From contig NZ_CP038033.1 in assembly GCF_004421105.1 (NCBI RefSeq), positions 2,251,659 through 2,315,658 of the forward strand: a DNA stretch of 64,000 bases, given 5' to 3'. Of the stretch, positions 6,439-15,195 are shown piece after piece. Below the pieces are notes generated by a model. It was not told where the DNA came from, searched no databases, and saw only the letters and a program-made list of their open reading frames with translations. The DNA comes from Nitrosococcus wardiae. Its GTDB lineage: Bacteria > Pseudomonadota > Gammaproteobacteria > Nitrosococcales > Nitrosococcaceae. Positions within the stretch are counted from its first letter, which is position 1, and every line of letters starts with the position of its first letter. A program made the position numbers and the translations under genes.

Positions 6439-9216
6439 ATGCCGCTCACGACTGAGTCCACTACGTTTACTCGAGACGTGCTCGGGCGTTACACTTGCAA
6501 TACGTTTGACGAAATGCTCGTCACCATTGACCCAAATGCACGGGCCGCTGCGGGTCTACCCCCACGCGGCGATCTTCGGCCATTCGACTTCATCATTATT
6601 GGCGGCGGCACATTCGGTGCAGTCCTTGCCGAACATCTCTGGTTCCGCAGCACAAACCGCAGTGAGCGCATCCTTGTACTCGACGGTGGATCATTCCTGC
6701 TGCCAGAGCACGTGCAGAATCTATCGGTGCTCGGTCTCAACGCTGGCGGCCCGCGCAAAGATCATTTGCCGCAGAATGAAGTCTGGAGGCTTGCCTGGAA
6801 TTCAAATGATCCTATTGGCTTTCCCGGCCTGGCCTACTGCGTCGGCGGACGCTCTGTGTTCTGGGGCGGCTGGTCGCCGCGGCTGCTGGATTCGGAACTA
6901 CCAAAAAACCTCTGGCCGAAGGCGGTGGTGGAGGATTTGACGCCGAAGAATCTACCCGACGGCCGCAAAGGTTACTTCCACCAGTCAAGCGATCAGATGG
7001 GTGTCACCGAGACGAACGACTTTATCTTCGGCGATCTGCACCGCGCAATGCGAAAGCAGCTTTTCAACGGCCTTGCCGCTGGCCGAATAACCGACGCATT
7101 AGATCTCGCAGCACTGCCCGACCATCCTGAGGTTGAGTATCGAGACACGCCTGCGGCACTCGACGACCTAGCTAACACATTACCTAGTCCGTCCTCTATC
7201 CAGAAACTCCGCAACTTAGTTAAGGTGCTCGGCATTGATAAATTACCCAGCTCGCCCCCTATCCAGAAACTTCATAATCTAGCTAAGATGCTCGGCATTG
7301 ACAAATTACCCAGTCCGCCCCCTATCCAGAAACTCCGCAATGAGGCGAAACTCGAAGCACCACTTGCCGTGCAAGGACAATCGGGCCATGCCGGATTCTT
7401 CCCCTTTAACAAATTCAGCACCGTTCCGCTGCTCATGAAAGCAGTGCGCGAGGCAGCCGACCAATCCGGGTTTGATGACGTGAAAAAGCGGCTGATGTTC
7501 GTGGCCCGCTGCCATGTGATTCGGCTGAACACCATTAACGACATGGGCAGCCAGCGTGTGAACGAGATTATCACTGAACGAGGGCCGCTGCCCGTATCGC
7601 CGGATGCCAAAGTGATCATCGCGCTCGGCACAATTGAGAGTACACGGCTCGCGCTACTCTCTTTTGGCAGCGACGGAAAGATCGGCAGGAATCTCATGGC
7701 GCATCTGCGCTCGAATGTGGACATCCGCGTGCCGCGTGCGGCGCTGACGGCGTTGCCGGAGACGGCGAAAGCGCTTGAGACGTCGGCGCTGTTCGTCAAA
7801 GGCCAACACCAGTTCGAAAAGTCAGACGGATCCCCAGACGGTGTCGGGCACTTTCATTTTCAGATTACCGCATCGGGATTGAGTGCGAGCGGGACTAACT
7901 CTGAGGCTGAGCTTTTTAAGAAGATTCCCGATATCGACACGTTCGATGCACACAAGAACGCGACCGATACGCAGGTTGTGATTACCATTCGCGGCATTGG
8001 GGAGATGGAGCCGAAAAATGATAATGATTTCAGCAATTCAGTCACACTTGATCTCGATCCGCAACAGGACGACGAGTTTCAAATGCGTCGGGCGTTTGTC
8101 AATCTTCAGCCGAGCACTCGCGATGAGGAACTGTGGAACGCAATGGACAAGGCTGCAGATGACGTCGTGAAGGTTTTCGCCAACGGGCAAAAAATCGATG
8201 TGATTAAAAATGGGCAAGTAATTGCAGAGCACGTCGATCCTAGCCAGATTTCGAGAATTCTGCCATATAAATTCTCGGATGCAAGTGGTCTGGGGCGCCG
8301 CGACGGCCTCGGCACGACTCATCATGAAGCAGGCACACTGCGGATGGGTGAGGACCCGAATAAATCAGTGACCGACGCCAACAGCCGTTTTCACCATATC
8401 ACCAATGCATATGTCGCCGGGCCTGCACTCTTTCCCACAATCGGCTCGCCGAACCCAATGCTCACGGGCATTGCGCTTACGCGCCGACTTGGAGATCACT
8501 TAATACCGGAGCCGCCGCTGGCAATACCGGAACCAAATTTTACCTATTTGTTCGACGGAAGCGAGGCGCAGTTCGTGAATTGGCAAAAGGTCGGCGGCGG
8601 CGGCTTTCTCCGGTTCGGCCGAACCATAATCGCGCAACAGGATGGGAGAGGCATTGGATTGCTCTTCTACACACCGCAGCGCTTTGAGAATTTTATTCTG
8701 CGCCTTAATTTCTTGCTCCCGCAACCCCGCGGCAACAACAACGACAACTCAGGCGTCTTTGTCCGCTTCCGCGATCCACGTTTGCCTGAGCCGACCCTTA
8801 ATCCGAACGACCCGCCGAATAATCCTGCTCTTGTCGCGGTACACACCGGGTTTGAAATTCAGATTGACGAAGAAGCGCGCGGCGACACACGTTTTGGCGA
8901 GTCCGATGGTTCGTTCTTTGCCCGCACCGGAGCCATTTACAAAATTAAATCGCTAGGCACGGAGCCGGGGCAGCAGGATTACAAGAACAATCAAAATCTC
9001 GCCGCGGAGCGCTGGCACAGCTACGAAATCGAGGTAAACAACCAGGACTATATTGTCCGCCTCAATGGCCAGGAAGCAACTCGGTTCCGGCGTAGCGCGA
9101 CCGATACGGTCCGGGGGAATCCGCCTAGTGTCGATCCCGATTCGGGCTTTATCGGCCTGCAGACACATACCGGCAATGTCGCCTTCGCAAATATCCGAAT
9201 CAAATTAATTGGGTAA
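6439..9216 (+). CDS. GMC-family FAD oxidoreductase fused to a DUF1080 (3-keto-disaccharide hydrolase-like) domain
   Basis: Residues 50-62 carry the FAD dinucleotide motif FIIIGGGTFGAV. The GMC C-terminal active-site region is present near 628 (HHEAGTLRMG) and 670 (GSPNPMLTG). From about residue 700 to 925 a second domain begins FTYLFDGSE and contains NSGVFVRFRDP and GFEIQIDEEARGD, typical of DUF1080/3-keto-glycoside hydrolase folds. GMC enzymes oxidise alcohol or sugar hydroxyls. With this partner I infer oxidation of a sugar to a keto-sugar followed by cleavage, as in 3-keto-glucoside pathways, but the substrate is unknown. No signal peptide is visible. A 21-residue tandem repeat sits near residues 254-305. 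The GC-rich codon use differs from neighbouring genes, consistent with acquisition. Confidence 0.85.
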   Translation: MPLTTESTTFTRDVLGRYTCNTFDEMLVTIDPNARAAAGLPPRGDLRPFDFIIIGGGTFGAVLAEHLWFRSTNRSERILVLDGGSFLLPEHVQNLSVLGLNAGGPRKDHLPQNEVWRLAWNSNDPIGFPGLAYCVGGRSVFWGGWSPRLLDSELPKNLWPKAVVEDLTPKNLPDGRKGYFHQSSDQMGVTETNDFIFGDLHRAMRKQLFNGLAAGRITDALDLAALPDHPEVEYRDTPAALDDLANTLPSPSSIQKLRNLVKVLGIDKLPSSPPIQKLHNLAKMLGIDKLPSPPPIQKLRNEAKLEAPLAVQGQSGHAGFFPFNKFSTVPLLMKAVREAADQSGFDDVKKRLMFVARCHVIRLNTINDMGSQRVNEIITERGPLPVSPDAKVIIALGTIESTRLALLSFGSDGKIGRNLMAHLRSNVDIRVPRAALTALPETAKALETSALFVKGQHQFEKSDGSPDGVGHFHFQITASGLSASGTNSEAELFKKIPDIDTFDAHKNATDTQVVITIRGIGEMEPKNDNDFSNSVTLDLDPQQDDEFQMRRAFVNLQPSTRDEELWNAMDKAADDVVKVFANGQKIDVIKNGQVIAEHVDPSQISRILPYKFSDASGLGRRDGLGTTHHEAGTLRMGEDPNKSVTDANSRFHHITNAYVAGPALFPTIGSPNPMLTGIALTRRLGDHLIPEPPLAIPEPNFTYLFDGSEAQFVNWQKVGGGGFLRFGRTIIAQQDGRGIGLLFYTPQRFENFILRLNFLLPQPRGNNNDNSGVFVRFRDPRLPEPTLNPNDPPNNPALVAVHTGFEIQIDEEARGDTRFGESDGSFFARTGAIYKIKSLGTEPGQQDYKNNQNLAAERWHSYEIEVNNQDYIVRLNGQEATRFRRSATDTVRGNPPSVDPDSGFIGLQTHTGNVAFANIRIKLIG
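7198..7353 (+). repeat. 63-bp tandem repeat inside the GMC gene
   Basis: Copies start at 7198, 7261 and 7324 (the third partial), each coding IQKLxNxxKxLGIDKLPSxP-type 21-residue units. A degenerate earlier piece (NTLPSPSS) precedes them. The unit is a multiple of three, so frame is kept if copy number changes. Confidence 0.9.
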
Positions 9217-9352
9217 ACTTTGGATATCGAATACAAGTTCCCCATTCAAGCAGGTGAGAGAGAAAACTAGGTTCTATCCCAGGGGTACTGGCGCGCACTC
9301 CCCGCGGCGGTCAATAGAAATTCCCGCCTGAGCCGCTTTGCAAGCGCGTCTT

Positions 9353-9634
9353 TTAATAAGCTTTCCCTAAGATCACGGGCCGAGAATTCAAGACGCTCCC
9401 TAATCGAAGAAAGACGTCTGCCCGTGCTATTTGTGGAAAGACGGTATTCAGTAATATCGATTCCTGGGCCGTTGCGTGCGTTGCATGCCAGAAGCCAGAA
9501 GGCAGATAAAATACCGAACCTGGGTGCAGATGGACTACCTTATGCTCTGACGACATTTCAAGAGCCAATGAATTAAGCCAAAAGCTTTCCATAACCCGGG
9601 CCGTTTTAACCTCTTGAAAACTAAAGTGGAAATG
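9353..9634 (-). pseudogene. Fragment of a cupin/JmjC-like domain gene
   Basis: Reading leftward from about 9634, the open frame begins HFHFSFQEVK without a start codon. From an internal ATG at 9592 it continues 79 codons, including LHPGSVFYLPSGFWHATHA and ESILLNTVF, a metal-binding beta-barrel pattern of cupin or JmjC-like proteins (short-side His in FWHATH). An upstream in-frame stop at 9635-9637 and the short length indicate that the N-terminal half is missing. The frame ends at 9353 soon after the barrel strand. It could still be expressed from ATG 9592 but lacks a complete barrel. Confidence 0.45.
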
Positions 9635-9750
9635 CTAAACCCTGAACTAAGGGCGGGGTGATTTGCCGCCGCATGGAAATATGGAAATAAAAACTCTTAA
9701 GGGGAGAACCGAGCAATAAGTATCTCAGTAAAAGTTTTGCAGTATTCCTG

Positions 9751-9848
9751 GAGCGAGCCGGTGGCGTGGAACCAGGGGACAGGGAAGTCCCCACAAACCC
9801 TTTTTTCAGGGAGGAAAAACGGGTTTGTGGAACACCTCCGGCTCGCTC
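9751..9848. repeat. Long nested inverted repeat, MITE-like
   Basis: The outer arms GAGCGAGCCGG (9751-9761) and CCGGCTCGCTC (9838-9848) enclose inner arms CCACAAACCC (9791-9800) and GGGTTTGTGG (9821-9830). The roughly 100-base element could form a long imperfect hairpin. It contains no gene. Confidence 0.7.
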
Positions 9849-9994
9849 CTAAAACACCTCATATTTTATTCATAGGTACTTAGCTTATGAAGGCCTGCAT
9901 GCCAGGTGCAAGAGAGTGGCATTGGCTAGGTTTACTGGTGAAAAGATCGAAAGCAGTACTGATAGAAAAGGACAAATATCGAGGAGGCTTGATC

Positions 9995-11326
9995 ATGGTA
10001 GGCGCGTTATCAAAGCCGGAAGACGCAATTCAGCAGCAAGCTTATCCGTTCCAGGGGAAGTGGGATGATTATGATCCGCTGATGGAGTTGATCGGCGATA
10101 AATCCTTTATTTTACTAGGTGAGGCCACCCATGGCACCCACGAGTTCTATGCCACCCGTGCTGAGATTACCCAGCGTTTGATACTGGAGCAGGATTTGAA
10201 TGCGGTGGCAGTGGAAGCGGACTGGCCAAGTGCCTATCGGTTGAATCGTTATGTGCGTGGTTTAGGCAAGGACAGTAGCGCGCAAGAAGCGATGAGCGAC
10301 TTTAGGCGCTTTCCGCTGTGGATGTGGCGCAATACGGTCATTCACAACTTTATCGAATGGCTGCGCGAATACAATCAACAGTGTGCACCGGCACAACAAG
10401 TGGGTTTTTACGGATTGGATTTGTATAGTTTGTATGAGTCCGTAGCGGTGGTACTCGACTATTTACAAAAGGTCGATCCAGAAGCGGCTGAAGAAGCACG
10501 CAAAGCCTATGAATGTTTAGATCATAGAGGGGATGAGCAGCGCTACGGATCCGGTGTGATGTTGGGGCTTCGGCGATCCTGCGAAGACGAAGTGGTGCAA
10601 CAGTTAATAGCCTTGCGTCATAATGCTTTGGATTATGTCCAACGAAATGGTATGGCGGCAGCCGATGAACAATTTCAGGCGGAGCAAAATGCACGCCTGA
10701 TTAAAAATGCCGAAGCTTACTATCGTGGTCTGTTCAGCCGGCGCGTCAATACCTGGAATATACGTGACCAGCATATGAGCAATACGCTAAATGAGTTGCA
10801 TCAACATCTCTCTGCCCAGGCGGGGCGTAATGCCCGGATTGCTGTGTGGGAACATAACTCGCATTTGGGCGATGCCCGCGCTACCGAAATGGGTCGCCAG
10901 GGAGAATTAAATGTGGGTCAATTAACCCGTGAGCGGCATGGGAGCAATTGCGTGCTGATTGGTTTTACCACCTATACTGGTACAGTCGCTGCCGCCTCCT
11001 CTTGGGATGGTCCGGTGGAGCGCAAGTTAGTGCGGCCGGCGTTGGCGGAAAGTTTTGAAGACCTGTTTCATCGCACCGGTCTCCGCCGTTTTCTGTTGAT
11101 TCCCTGCAAGGGGAGCGCTGAAGTTCTAAGAGAGTGGCACTTGGAGCGGGCTATCGGTGTACTGTATTTGCCGGAAACCGAACGGGCTAGTCACTATTTT
11201 TATGCACGTATGGCGGACCAATTTGATGCTGTGCTGCATTTTGATCAAACCCAGGCGCTCGAACCGTTAGATACAATAGCGGAATGGGAAAGGGGTGAGG
11301 AGGAAACTTATCCGTTTGGTGTGTAG
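9995..11326 (+). CDS. Erythromycin esterase family protein
   Basis: A 443-residue protein of the erythromycin-esterase/EreA-like superfamily. Motifs: GEATHGTHEFY (about residue 42), VEADWPSAYRLNRYV, FYGLDLYSL, and WEHNSHLGDARATEMG (about 285), which hold the conserved Glu and His residues of the active site. The frame extends upstream to 9887, but ATG 9995 has GAGGAGG at 9981-9987, so I use it. The Ere enzymes open macrolide lactones. Most chromosomal relatives have unknown substrates, so macrolide resistance should not be assumed. It follows a MITE-like palindrome, and no operon partner is visible. Confidence 0.85.
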   Translation: MVGALSKPEDAIQQQAYPFQGKWDDYDPLMELIGDKSFILLGEATHGTHEFYATRAEITQRLILEQDLNAVAVEADWPSAYRLNRYVRGLGKDSSAQEAMSDFRRFPLWMWRNTVIHNFIEWLREYNQQCAPAQQVGFYGLDLYSLYESVAVVLDYLQKVDPEAAEEARKAYECLDHRGDEQRYGSGVMLGLRRSCEDEVVQQLIALRHNALDYVQRNGMAAADEQFQAEQNARLIKNAEAYYRGLFSRRVNTWNIRDQHMSNTLNELHQHLSAQAGRNARIAVWEHNSHLGDARATEMGRQGELNVGQLTRERHGSNCVLIGFTTYTGTVAAASSWDGPVERKLVRPALAESFEDLFHRTGLRRFLLIPCKGSAEVLREWHLERAIGVLYLPETERASHYFYARMADQFDAVLHFDQTQALEPLDTIAEWERGEEETYPFGV

Positions 11327-11613
11327 ATGTGTGTAAAAAAACTGTATTGAGAAGATAGATACCCTTGACGTGGCTAGACTATTCCGGACACTTGTGCCTT
11401 GGCTACCTGGCCCCAGCTGTGTTTGCTTAAAACTTCCACTTTCTGCATTAATAGGGGAGGTGGGTAGGTCTAAGCGGAGGCTAAGGTCTGCCAATCAGCA
11501 GCCTCTTCCTGTGGGTGGGCGATCACCGCCAGCGTGCTCGCCAGTGACCCGACAATGTGTTTAGAATCCGCTATTGAAAACCGCATTCCCTGCCGACAGA
11601 GGAGATTTTGACG

Positions 11614-13134
11614 ATGCCCGGCCCCTTCAATCACCCCTTGACGTCGCCACGCCAGCAAACGGCCCGTATCCCCACCGGAGTTCCGGGCTTAGACGCCGTG
11701 CTCGGCGGTGGGCTGCCAGGCCATCATACCTATTTAGTGGAGGGGGGCCACGGCGCGGGAAAAACCATGCTCAGTCTCCAATTTTGTATTGCCGGGGCGC
11801 AGCGAGGCGAGCGGGTCCTCTATCTGAGCACCTGCGAATCCGAGGAAGATATCCGCGAGATTGCCCACGCCCATGATTGGTCCCTGGAGGGGGTCCACCT
11901 TCATTATCTTGACCCCCAGGAGATCCTGGGGGAAACGCCTGCGCAGTCGGTTTTTCATCCCGCCGAGATTGAGCTTCCCCAGATGGTCGACACCCTCCTG
12001 TCGGTGATTGCGGCGAGCGACCCGCAGCGGTTGGTGATCGACTCCTTGGCGGAGATTCGCCTGTTGGCCGATAGCCCCCGCTGGTTTCGCAGCCAGGTGC
12101 TCGCCCTCGGGAAGCATTTGGCCGACCGCTCGTGCACTATCCTCTTTTGCGACGATCAACTGGACGAGCGGGAGTCCGGCCAGAGCATCGTCCATGGGGT
12201 GATTCGCCTTGAACAGCGGGCCCGCGATTATGGTCCCGACCGCCGCCGGCTGCGGATCACCAAGCTGCGGGGACACCCTTTTTACAGCGGCTATCATGAC
12301 ATGGCCATTCGCACCGGAGGCCTTGAGGTCTACCCGCGCCTGGTTGCCGCGGAGCATCGCCAGGAGGTGGCGCCAGCAGTGATCTCCAGCGGCTTGCCCG
12401 AATTAGACGCCCTGTTTGGCGGGGGGATCGATCGCAGTACGGCCACCCTGCTGCTCGGGCCGTCCGGCACCGGCAAATCCATTCTCGCCAGCCAGTTTGC
12501 GGTGGCGGCCGCCGGGCGGGGTGAGCGCGCGGCCCTGTACCTCTTTGATGAGCGGGTCCACACATTCTTGAGACGTGCCCAGGGGCTGGGGATCGATCTG
12601 ACCGGACAGCGGGACCGGGGCCGCATTGAGCTCCAGCAGGTTGATCCGGCGGAGATGACCCCCGGTGAGTTCAGCCACCAAGTTCAACAGGCCATCACCG
12701 AACGGGACGTTCGGCTGGTGGTTATCGACAGCCTGGCCGGTTACGCCCACGCCATGCCCGATGAGCGCTGGCTGACGCTCCACCTCCATGAGTTGCTCGC
12801 CTACTTGAGTCAGCAACAGATCACTGTCCTGCTGGTGATGGCCCAGCACGGGCTGCCCGGCACCCCGCGGCACGTTTCCTTCGATCTGAGCTACATTGCC
12901 GATTCCGTGCTGTTGTTCCACGCTTTCGAGTACGCTGGCGAGATTCGGAAGGTGATTTCGGCCTACAAGCGCCGTGGCGGCGCCCACGAAGCCGCGCTCC
13001 GGGAGCTTCGGTTCGGCCCAAAAGGCATTGGCATCGGCGCGCCGCTGCGCCAATTTGAGGGGATCTTGACGGGCACCCCCCACTTTACCGGAGAAGAATT
13101 AACCCCGATTGACCCCCACCACGACCAAAGCTAA
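11614..13134 (+). CDS. KaiC-like double-RecA ATPase
   Basis: 506 residues with two tandem RecA/KaiC domains. Domain 1 has GVPGLDAVLGGGLPGH and Walker A EGGHGAGKT (about residue 44), then the acidic pair in CESEEDIRE. Domain 2 has GLPELDALFGGG and Walker A GPSGTGKS (about 282), with FDERVHTF after it. Walker B-like strands RLVIDSLAE and LVVIDSLAG are visible. This is the KaiC layout seen outside cyanobacteria, usually an ATPase/autokinase in signalling. No kaiA, kaiB or histidine-kinase gene is next to it. The start is ATG 11614, since GAGGAG is about 9 bases upstream; TTG 11608 would be too close. The codon use is distinctly GC-rich. Confidence 0.85.
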   Translation: MPGPFNHPLTSPRQQTARIPTGVPGLDAVLGGGLPGHHTYLVEGGHGAGKTMLSLQFCIAGAQRGERVLYLSTCESEEDIREIAHAHDWSLEGVHLHYLDPQEILGETPAQSVFHPAEIELPQMVDTLLSVIAASDPQRLVIDSLAEIRLLADSPRWFRSQVLALGKHLADRSCTILFCDDQLDERESGQSIVHGVIRLEQRARDYGPDRRRLRITKLRGHPFYSGYHDMAIRTGGLEVYPRLVAAEHRQEVAPAVISSGLPELDALFGGGIDRSTATLLLGPSGTGKSILASQFAVAAAGRGERAALYLFDERVHTFLRRAQGLGIDLTGQRDRGRIELQQVDPAEMTPGEFSHQVQQAITERDVRLVVIDSLAGYAHAMPDERWLTLHLHELLAYLSQQQITVLLVMAQHGLPGTPRHVSFDLSYIADSVLLFHAFEYAGEIRKVISAYKRRGGAHEAALRELRFGPKGIGIGAPLRQFEGILTGTPHFTGEELTPIDPHHDQS

Positions 13135-13274
13135 GCCTTGGCACCTCATTGGCGTACTTTTGGCATCAGTAACCTCGATGAGCGCTTTAGTGTCGAGGAG
13201 TATTGTAGGGTGCCAAACTTAAACTCAGTTCTACGGCTTCTCTCACTGGGTGTTTCCTCTCAGTTCCACTCACC

Positions 13275-13829
13275 TCAAGTAATCTGGCAGTAGGTATTAA
13301 TTTCAGAATCGCCAAACCGGAGTTGTTGATCAATAAAATCAGGCACTTCTTTTCCTAATCCGCGCTGGACAGCAACGAAGACAGCCCGGTGAAAGTGGTA
13401 GATATCCGCATTCTCATCACTGTGAACGATGGAAGGTTCCTTCGAGTTACTTATCCCATGGCAAGCTAGATCGATGAGGCCCAAAGAGACCGTTGACCTA
13501 TAATCTGCCAAATCAATCACCTCATACCCAGCTTGTTGGATGAAACTGCCGATCTTTGAATTGACCACCGCATCCAATATTAAGAATTTGCGGTAAGGGG
13601 CTGTAAGGGCGGTGATGATTTTGAAATCAAAGCAATAGCAGACATCCTCAGTGCCGATGTTGTATTCGGAGCGCCCACACGGCTCGGTCAGCGGGCTGAG
13701 TTCCATGCCCGGCTTCCAATCAACTACATTTTCCCCATCCTTATAAGGATCTAACAATTGGCCCGATTCATTGCATGGGTAACCCGTTTTCAGGTCTGTG
13801 CCCGCTACCGTGGTAGAAATATCACTCAT
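13275..13829 (-). CDS. Hypothetical soluble protein, 184 aa
   Basis: The gene reads from 13829 with CGAGGAG upstream of ATG. There is no signal peptide or membrane helix. The middle region (FLILDAVVNSKIGSFIQQAG, then YEVIDLADYRS) suggests an alpha/beta fold, and Cys residues are scattered (CNESG, CGRSEY, CYCFDF). I recognise no family. It converges with the KaiC-like gene, 140 bases away. A minus-strand intrinsic terminator lies 205 bases upstream, so a separate transcript ends before this gene begins. Confidence 0.65.
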   Translation of the reverse strand: MSDISTTVAGTDLKTGYPCNESGQLLDPYKDGENVVDWKPGMELSPLTEPCGRSEYNIGTEDVCYCFDFKIITALTAPYRKFLILDAVVNSKIGSFIQQAGYEVIDLADYRSTVSLGLIDLACHGISNSKEPSIVHSDENADIYHFHRAVFVAVQRGLGKEVPDFIDQQLRFGDSEINTYCQIT

Positions 13830-14629
13830 TGCTTGCTCCTCGTGGTAGAGGCCATCCCTAGCCGTTATTTTTTCTCGCCTCCGCTTCTCCTGGCTTCCAG
13901 TAGCTAGTCTAGTTCCCGCTTGGCCTCTATTTCATCCGCATCAAACTGCGCATGCGCCGAGGAGGTGTCAACAGGACCCGCCGACTAAGACCTTTTGAAT
14001 CGCAGCCCATCACTCGGGATCCAGAGAATTTATAAAAAAATAGCCCGGAGAGGAATCCGGGCTAGTAGGAAGGCTAAATGCCACGAATTTTCCGCCTCGT
14101 GGCCAGACGGGATAGGGGGAGGCTCTTAGAGACAAGTTTATGTTTATGCTCGCGAGAGTGCTATAAAGGAATACCCTATTAGGAATAACCCTAGGTGAGC
14201 ATGCCCCCCCTGAAGTCGGAACATTTCGGATTCCTCATCTAGGCAAAATCAAAAAAATACGTTGCGTTCTAGCCAACTATTTTTGTTTTTTATCGGTTTA
14301 ACCCCCACGCTTTTTGGAAAAAAATTTTCTCCTTCGGCCTCATTCTAAGCCAAGAAGATAAAAATATAATTATTCTTACTTAATAACTTACATTGTTTGC
14401 AACGTTCTTCTTTATCGACCTGGCATGGTAAGTGCCCTATGGAGGGAAACATCCGATTAGTCCCAAGGGTGATAGGCATTTCCAAGCCCACCTTCTACAA
14501 ATACATTCGTGAGCAGCAGAAAAAACCAATAGAGTGTAAGCCGTGCTACCTAAAATCCTTAGTGTGTATTTTTACAGTAATTGGGGTGCTATCCTATCTG
14601 TAAAAAAGGCCAAATCGCTCTACAGCTAT
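13830..14629. other. Long region without a clear gene; possible structured RNA on minus strand
   Basis: A minus-strand terminator at 14034-14064 is preceded (in that direction) by a 7-bp hairpin, GCCACGA 14080-14086 with TCGTGGC 14097-14103, and no minus-strand gene lies to its right before the subtilase. A small RNA or leader transcribed leftward from about 14150-14250 would fit. Around 14439-14540 a plus-strand frame reads VIGISKPTFYKYIREQQKK, reminiscent of a recombinase helix-turn-helix, but too short to call. The rest shows nothing. Confidence 0.35.
14034..14064 (-). terminator. Intrinsic terminator, minus strand
   Basis: Stem TAGCCCGGA (14041-14049) with TCCGGGCTA (14056-14064) and a 6-base loop. 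On the minus strand it is followed by T7 (complement of A 14034-14040). Confidence 0.8.
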
Positions 14630-15121
14630 ATGGCATATATTCCAAGTAGAATCTTCCTTCTAATGGGTGGCTGTTGCTTTGCTTTTGGACTACCTGGTAT
14701 GGAGGAATTAAGTGAAAGGCGTCAAATCGGACCTGTGGAGATCACAGTTCCTTCAATGGAAATCGATATACCGGCACCTGAAATACGGGAAGGCCTTATG
14801 ACGACCGCATTGCCAGGTAAGGCTGAATCTTTGGTGGAGCTGGCTAAGCATGATCTCGCCGAAAAGCTCGACATCAATTCTGATGAGATCGAACGTGTTC
14901 TTTTCGAGGAGGTCACCTGGCGGGATGGCAGCCTAGGCTGTCCGCAATCCGGCCGAGCCTACCCCCAGGTTCTGGTCAACGGGACACGCATCATTCTGCG
15001 AGCTGTGGGCCGGGATTGGCACTATCACAGCGGCGCGGGCCGCGCTCCATTTTTGTGCATGATGCCCCAAGAACCGCTCTCCGCCAAGGATAATCCCAGC
15101 AGCGGCTCCGGGGACCGTTAA
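14630..15121 (+). CDS. Exported protein with a WxDGSLGCP domain of unknown function
   Basis: 163 residues from ATG 14630; GTG 14543 and ATG 14663 are alternatives and no start has a strong ribosome site. The N-terminus (MAYIPSRIFLLMGGCCFAFG) is a short hydrophobic signal, perhaps a lipoprotein (GGC or GCC). From about residue 70 a compact domain reads VELAKHDLAEKLDI, TWRDGSLGCPQSGRAYPQVL, GTRIILRAVGRDWHYHS and PFLC. I recall this domain in many small extracytoplasmic bacterial proteins, without a known activity. The gene converges on the subtilase and shares the terminator region with it. Secretion beside a secreted protease is suggestive only. Confidence 0.65.
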   Translation: MAYIPSRIFLLMGGCCFAFGLPGMEELSERRQIGPVEITVPSMEIDIPAPEIREGLMTTALPGKAESLVELAKHDLAEKLDINSDEIERVLFEEVTWRDGSLGCPQSGRAYPQVLVNGTRIILRAVGRDWHYHSGAGRAPFLCMMPQEPLSAKDNPSSGSGDR

Positions 15122-15155
15122 CCCCGAACCAATATTCGTTTTTGCAAATTTTTAA

Positions 15156-15183
15156 AAAGGGCACCCCTGGCAGAGTGCCCTTT
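15156..15183 (-). terminator. Terminator between convergent genes
   Basis: Stem AAAGGGCAC (15156-15164) with GTGCCCTTT (15175-15183). On the minus strand the stem is followed by TTAAAAATTT, which suits the end of the subtilase transcript. Confidence 0.75.
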
Positions 15184-15195
15184 GACGATACGATA

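Noticed and set aside
6225-6455. 76-codon ORF upstream of the GMC gene
   Set aside because: Overlaps the GMC start and has low-complexity, non-conserved-looking sequence; no ribosome site.
9995-11326. Macrolide resistance gene
   Set aside because: Family membership alone does not show macrolide hydrolysis; most chromosomal members have other or unknown substrates.
11470-11658. Minus-strand frame ending HIVGSLASTLAVIAHPQEE-like sequence before the KaiC-like gene
   Set aside because: Protein-like but short, overlaps the KaiC-like start and the ribosome site, and no family was recognised. Could be a remnant; not supported.
13900-13990. Minus-strand 26-codon segment (AHAQFDADEIEAKRELD) before the 184-aa gene
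   Set aside because: Closed by stops on both sides and unrecognised; may be the tail of a lost gene but cannot be supported.
14397-14603. Small plus-strand ORF with VIGISKPTFYKYI, like a resolvase helix-turn-helix
   Set aside because: Too short, no catalytic domain of a recombinase nearby and no inverted repeats. Similarity of about 20 residues is not enough.
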